Shown: piece after piece, positions 6,366 through 7,969 of the stretch
Position numbering within the stretch: the first letter of the stretch is position 1
Layout of the letters: every line of letters starts with the position of its first letter
NCBI GenBank assembly: GCA_007695205.1
Contig: REEF01000720.1
Coordinates: 1 to 7,969, forward strand
DNA length: 7,969 nt
Source: Planctomycetaceae bacterium
GTDB lineage: Bacteria > Planctomycetota > Planctomycetia > Pirellulales > Pirellulaceae
Reading direction: 5' to 3'
Made by a program: the position numbers and the translations under genes
Notes under the pieces: model-generated
What the model was told of the DNA's origin: nothing
The model's database searches: none
What the model saw: the letters and a program-made list of their open reading frames with translations, nothing else

Positions 6366-7969
6366 ATGAGTCGCGATCGCATGTCGGCTAAGAACAAGAA
6401 ACGAAAATCCAAGGGGTTCTGGAGCGTCAAGAAGCGGCAATCGTCATTGCGACGAGCGTTGTGTTGCGAAGGTTTGGAAGATCGGCGGCTGCTGGCTGCA
6501 GACTTGAACGTCCTGGATTTTGCTCCCACCCCCAGCGGGTTTGTGGTCGAGTTCAATCAGGCCGTCGATACCAGCGTCTTAAACCTGTATGACGCGGCCA
6601 ACGGAACCTTTGGTCCCTCCGACTTGACCCTGGTGGGCGAGACCACCGGGCCGGTCGCCGGATCTGCCGTGGTCGAAGGCAATCGTTTGCGTTTCGTGGC
6701 CACCGGTGGTGTGTTGCCCGAGGACACGTACACGGCCCGGCTGCGCAGCGCGGATGACGGACTGCGAGCGTTGGATGGGCATTCGATTCTGGACGGTGAA
6801 TTCACTGGGATATTCCCCAGCGGCGATGGGACGCCCGGCGGCGATTTCGAGATCACCTTCGAGGCTCAACCCGAAGCGATCGTGGTCGGCATGCCCGACT
6901 TTGCGCGCGGACCGGGCCAAGCCGTCCATCTGCCTCACGCCATTGCCGACGAACTTGTCGAGAGCGGCCTGCCGATTCACTTAAGCAACGCCGAGGGGGT
7001 GACCTCGGTGCTGTTGACGGTGACCTACAACCCCGACATGCTGCGGATCACCGATGTGATGTTGGGGGCGGACGCGCCTGACGGAAGCCAGGTCATGATC
7101 AATGCCGAAGCACCTGGGCAAGCGACGATTGCGTTCTTTGCACTTGATCCACTGGACGGCGGTCCGGCCCGTATTCTGTCGCTGGTGGCGAATGTCCCCC
7201 GATCGGCGCCCTACGGGGAAGCACACGCCATCCGGATCACCGGATTGGAGATCAACGCCGGACTGCTGGCAGCCACGGCAGACGAAGCCGTACACGTGGC
7301 AGCGATGGTAGGCGACGCCAACCGGAACATGCGTTACGATGTCGAGGACGCTCGGTTGGTCGCTCGCGTCGGCGTCGGGCTGGACAGCGGCCTGGCGGCC
7401 GATCCACCGCACGTCGATCCCGCGGCAGAAGTACGCCATCTGTACCCCATGATCGATGCCGTCATCATCGGTGACGTAACCGGTGATGGTACCCTGAGCG
7501 CTCTGGATGCAAGTGATCTGCTGCGCAAAGCCATCGGTCTGCCGACACCGGGAATTCCCGCCCTCCCCGAGAACGCGGCGCCCATCAGCGTCTCGCTTTC
7601 TCCGAATACGGTGCCCGAAAATGAGCCGATCGGCACGGTCGTCGGCATCTTGTCGACCGTCGACCCTGACGAAGGCGATGTGCATACCTATCAATTGGTC
7701 CCCGGCGAGGGGAGTGCAGATAACGCTCTGTTTTCGATCGACGGTGCGACACTCAGAACCGCAGCCGTGCTGGACTTCGAGAGCCAGTCGGTCTATCAGA
7801 TCCGTGTGCGAAGCACGGACATGTTCGGATTGAGCGTCGAGCAGACAATGCAGGTGTTTGTGACCGATGTAAACGAAGCGCCGACGGCCGTGATATTGAC
7901 TCCCAGCGAGGTACAAGAGAACGTCCCGATCGGCACGGTGGTCGGTACGCTGACGACCGAAGATCCCGA
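6366..7969 (+). CDS. Large planctomycete surface/secreted protein: LEPR-like N-terminus, cohesin, dockerin, cadherin-like repeats (partial, runs off the end)
   Basis: The frame is open from ATG 6366 to the window end; 534 residues are visible. The first 34 residues are very basic (KNKKRKSKG, KKRQSSLRR) and lead into CCEGLEDRRLLAAD (33-46), a variant of the LEPR-xLL motif found at the start of many large planctomycete exported proteins, which usually lack a standard signal peptide. Next comes an SbsA/Ig-like beta domain (about 47-145: VEFNQAVD, YTARLRSADDGLRALDG). A cohesin-like domain follows (about 182-300), with VTYNPDMLRITDVMLGAD as the typical core. A dockerin follows with two calcium loops, D317-x-N319-x-N321 ending in D328, and D370-x-T372-x-D374-G ending in D381. 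They are 53 residues apart, wider than the usual thirty or so. Cadherin-like repeats begin at about 404 (PEN 417-419, LDFE 469-472, DVNEAP 501-506), and a second begins with QEN at 517-519, exactly 100 residues on. Probable role: calcium-dependent adhesion or matrix assembly outside the cell; ligand unknown. Confidence 0.88.
   Translation, partial: MSRDRMSAKNKKRKSKGFWSVKKRQSSLRRALCCEGLEDRRLLAADLNVLDFAPTPSGFVVEFNQAVDTSVLNLYDAANGTFGPSDLTLVGETTGPVAGSAVVEGNRLRFVATGGVLPEDTYTARLRSADDGLRALDGHSILDGEFTGIFPSGDGTPGGDFEITFEAQPEAIVVGMPDFARGPGQAVHLPHAIADELVESGLPIHLSNAEGVTSVLLTVTYNPDMLRITDVMLGADAPDGSQVMINAEAPGQATIAFFALDPLDGGPARILSLVANVPRSAPYGEAHAIRITGLEINAGLLAATADEAVHVAAMVGDANRNMRYDVEDARLVARVGVGLDSGLAADPPHVDPAAEVRHLYPMIDAVIIGDVTGDGTLSALDASDLLRKAIGLPTPGIPALPENAAPISVSLSPNTVPENEPIGTVVGILSTVDPDEGDVHTYQLVPGEGSADNALFSIDGATLRTAAVLDFESQSVYQIRVRSTDMFGLSVEQTMQVFVTDVNEAPTAVILTPSEVQENVPIGTVVGTLTTEDP
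7626..7939 (+). repeat. Start of a 300-base tandem coding repeat (cadherin-like modules)
   Basis: The 14-base string CCGATCGGCACGGT occurs at 7626-7639 and again at 7926-7939, exactly 300 bases apart, within similar flanks encoding PENEPIGTVVG and QENVPIGTVVG. This sets a 100-residue module period and suggests more copies beyond the window. Confidence 0.7.

Noticed and set aside
6981..7916. 311-codon minus-strand frame opposite the large secreted protein
   Set aside because: The plus strand here encodes clear cohesin, dockerin and cadherin-like motifs. The opposite frame is rich in Asp, Arg and His, as expected from reversed GC-rich codons.

Overview
The window looks like chromosomal DNA from a planctomycete, probably of the Pirellulaceae (Rhodopirellula-like) type. 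The signs are moderately GC-rich DNA, a giant secreted-type protein whose N-terminus carries a variant of the planctomycete LEPR-xLL motif (LEDRRLLA) followed by cohesin, dockerin and cadherin-like domains, and an archaeal-type (aPGAM) phosphoglycerate mutase. This assignment rests on gene style and recalled family features, not on a database match.

Left part, minus strand, read from right to left (4334 to 49): three closely spaced genes that look like one transcription unit. First is a full-length but strongly degenerate glucose-6-phosphate isomerase (GPI) homologue. After 44 bases comes a UPF0173-type metallo-beta-lactamase-fold hydrolase, and after 33 bases comes uvrB with a GTG start. A plausible -10/-35 pair and a six-codon leader ORF with a good Shine-Dalgarno (SD) sequence lie just upstream of the GPI-like gene.

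Middle, plus strand (4522 to 5727): apgM, the cofactor-independent archaeal-type phosphoglycerate mutase, diverges from the GPI-like gene across a 187-base shared control region. Two glycolysis-related families therefore share one intergenic region.

Right part, plus strand: 638 bases lie between apgM and the next certain gene. The first part (5770 to 6047) can be read as one small exported protein if two single-base shifts at short homopolymer runs are allowed, so it may be a recently broken gene, a sequencing artefact or chance. From 6048 to 6365 I see no gene. At 6366 a large surface or secreted protein begins and runs off the window; 534 residues are visible.

UvrB, the hydrolase and ApgM are ordinary members of their families. 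The parts that merit attention are the GPI-like protein with its sugar-phosphate and catalytic motifs eroded yet its reading frame intact, the cohesin-plus-dockerin-plus-cadherin architecture of the large protein, the leader ORF, and the apparent double frameshift after apgM. I see no CRISPR array, tRNA, rRNA, insertion sequence or defence system.
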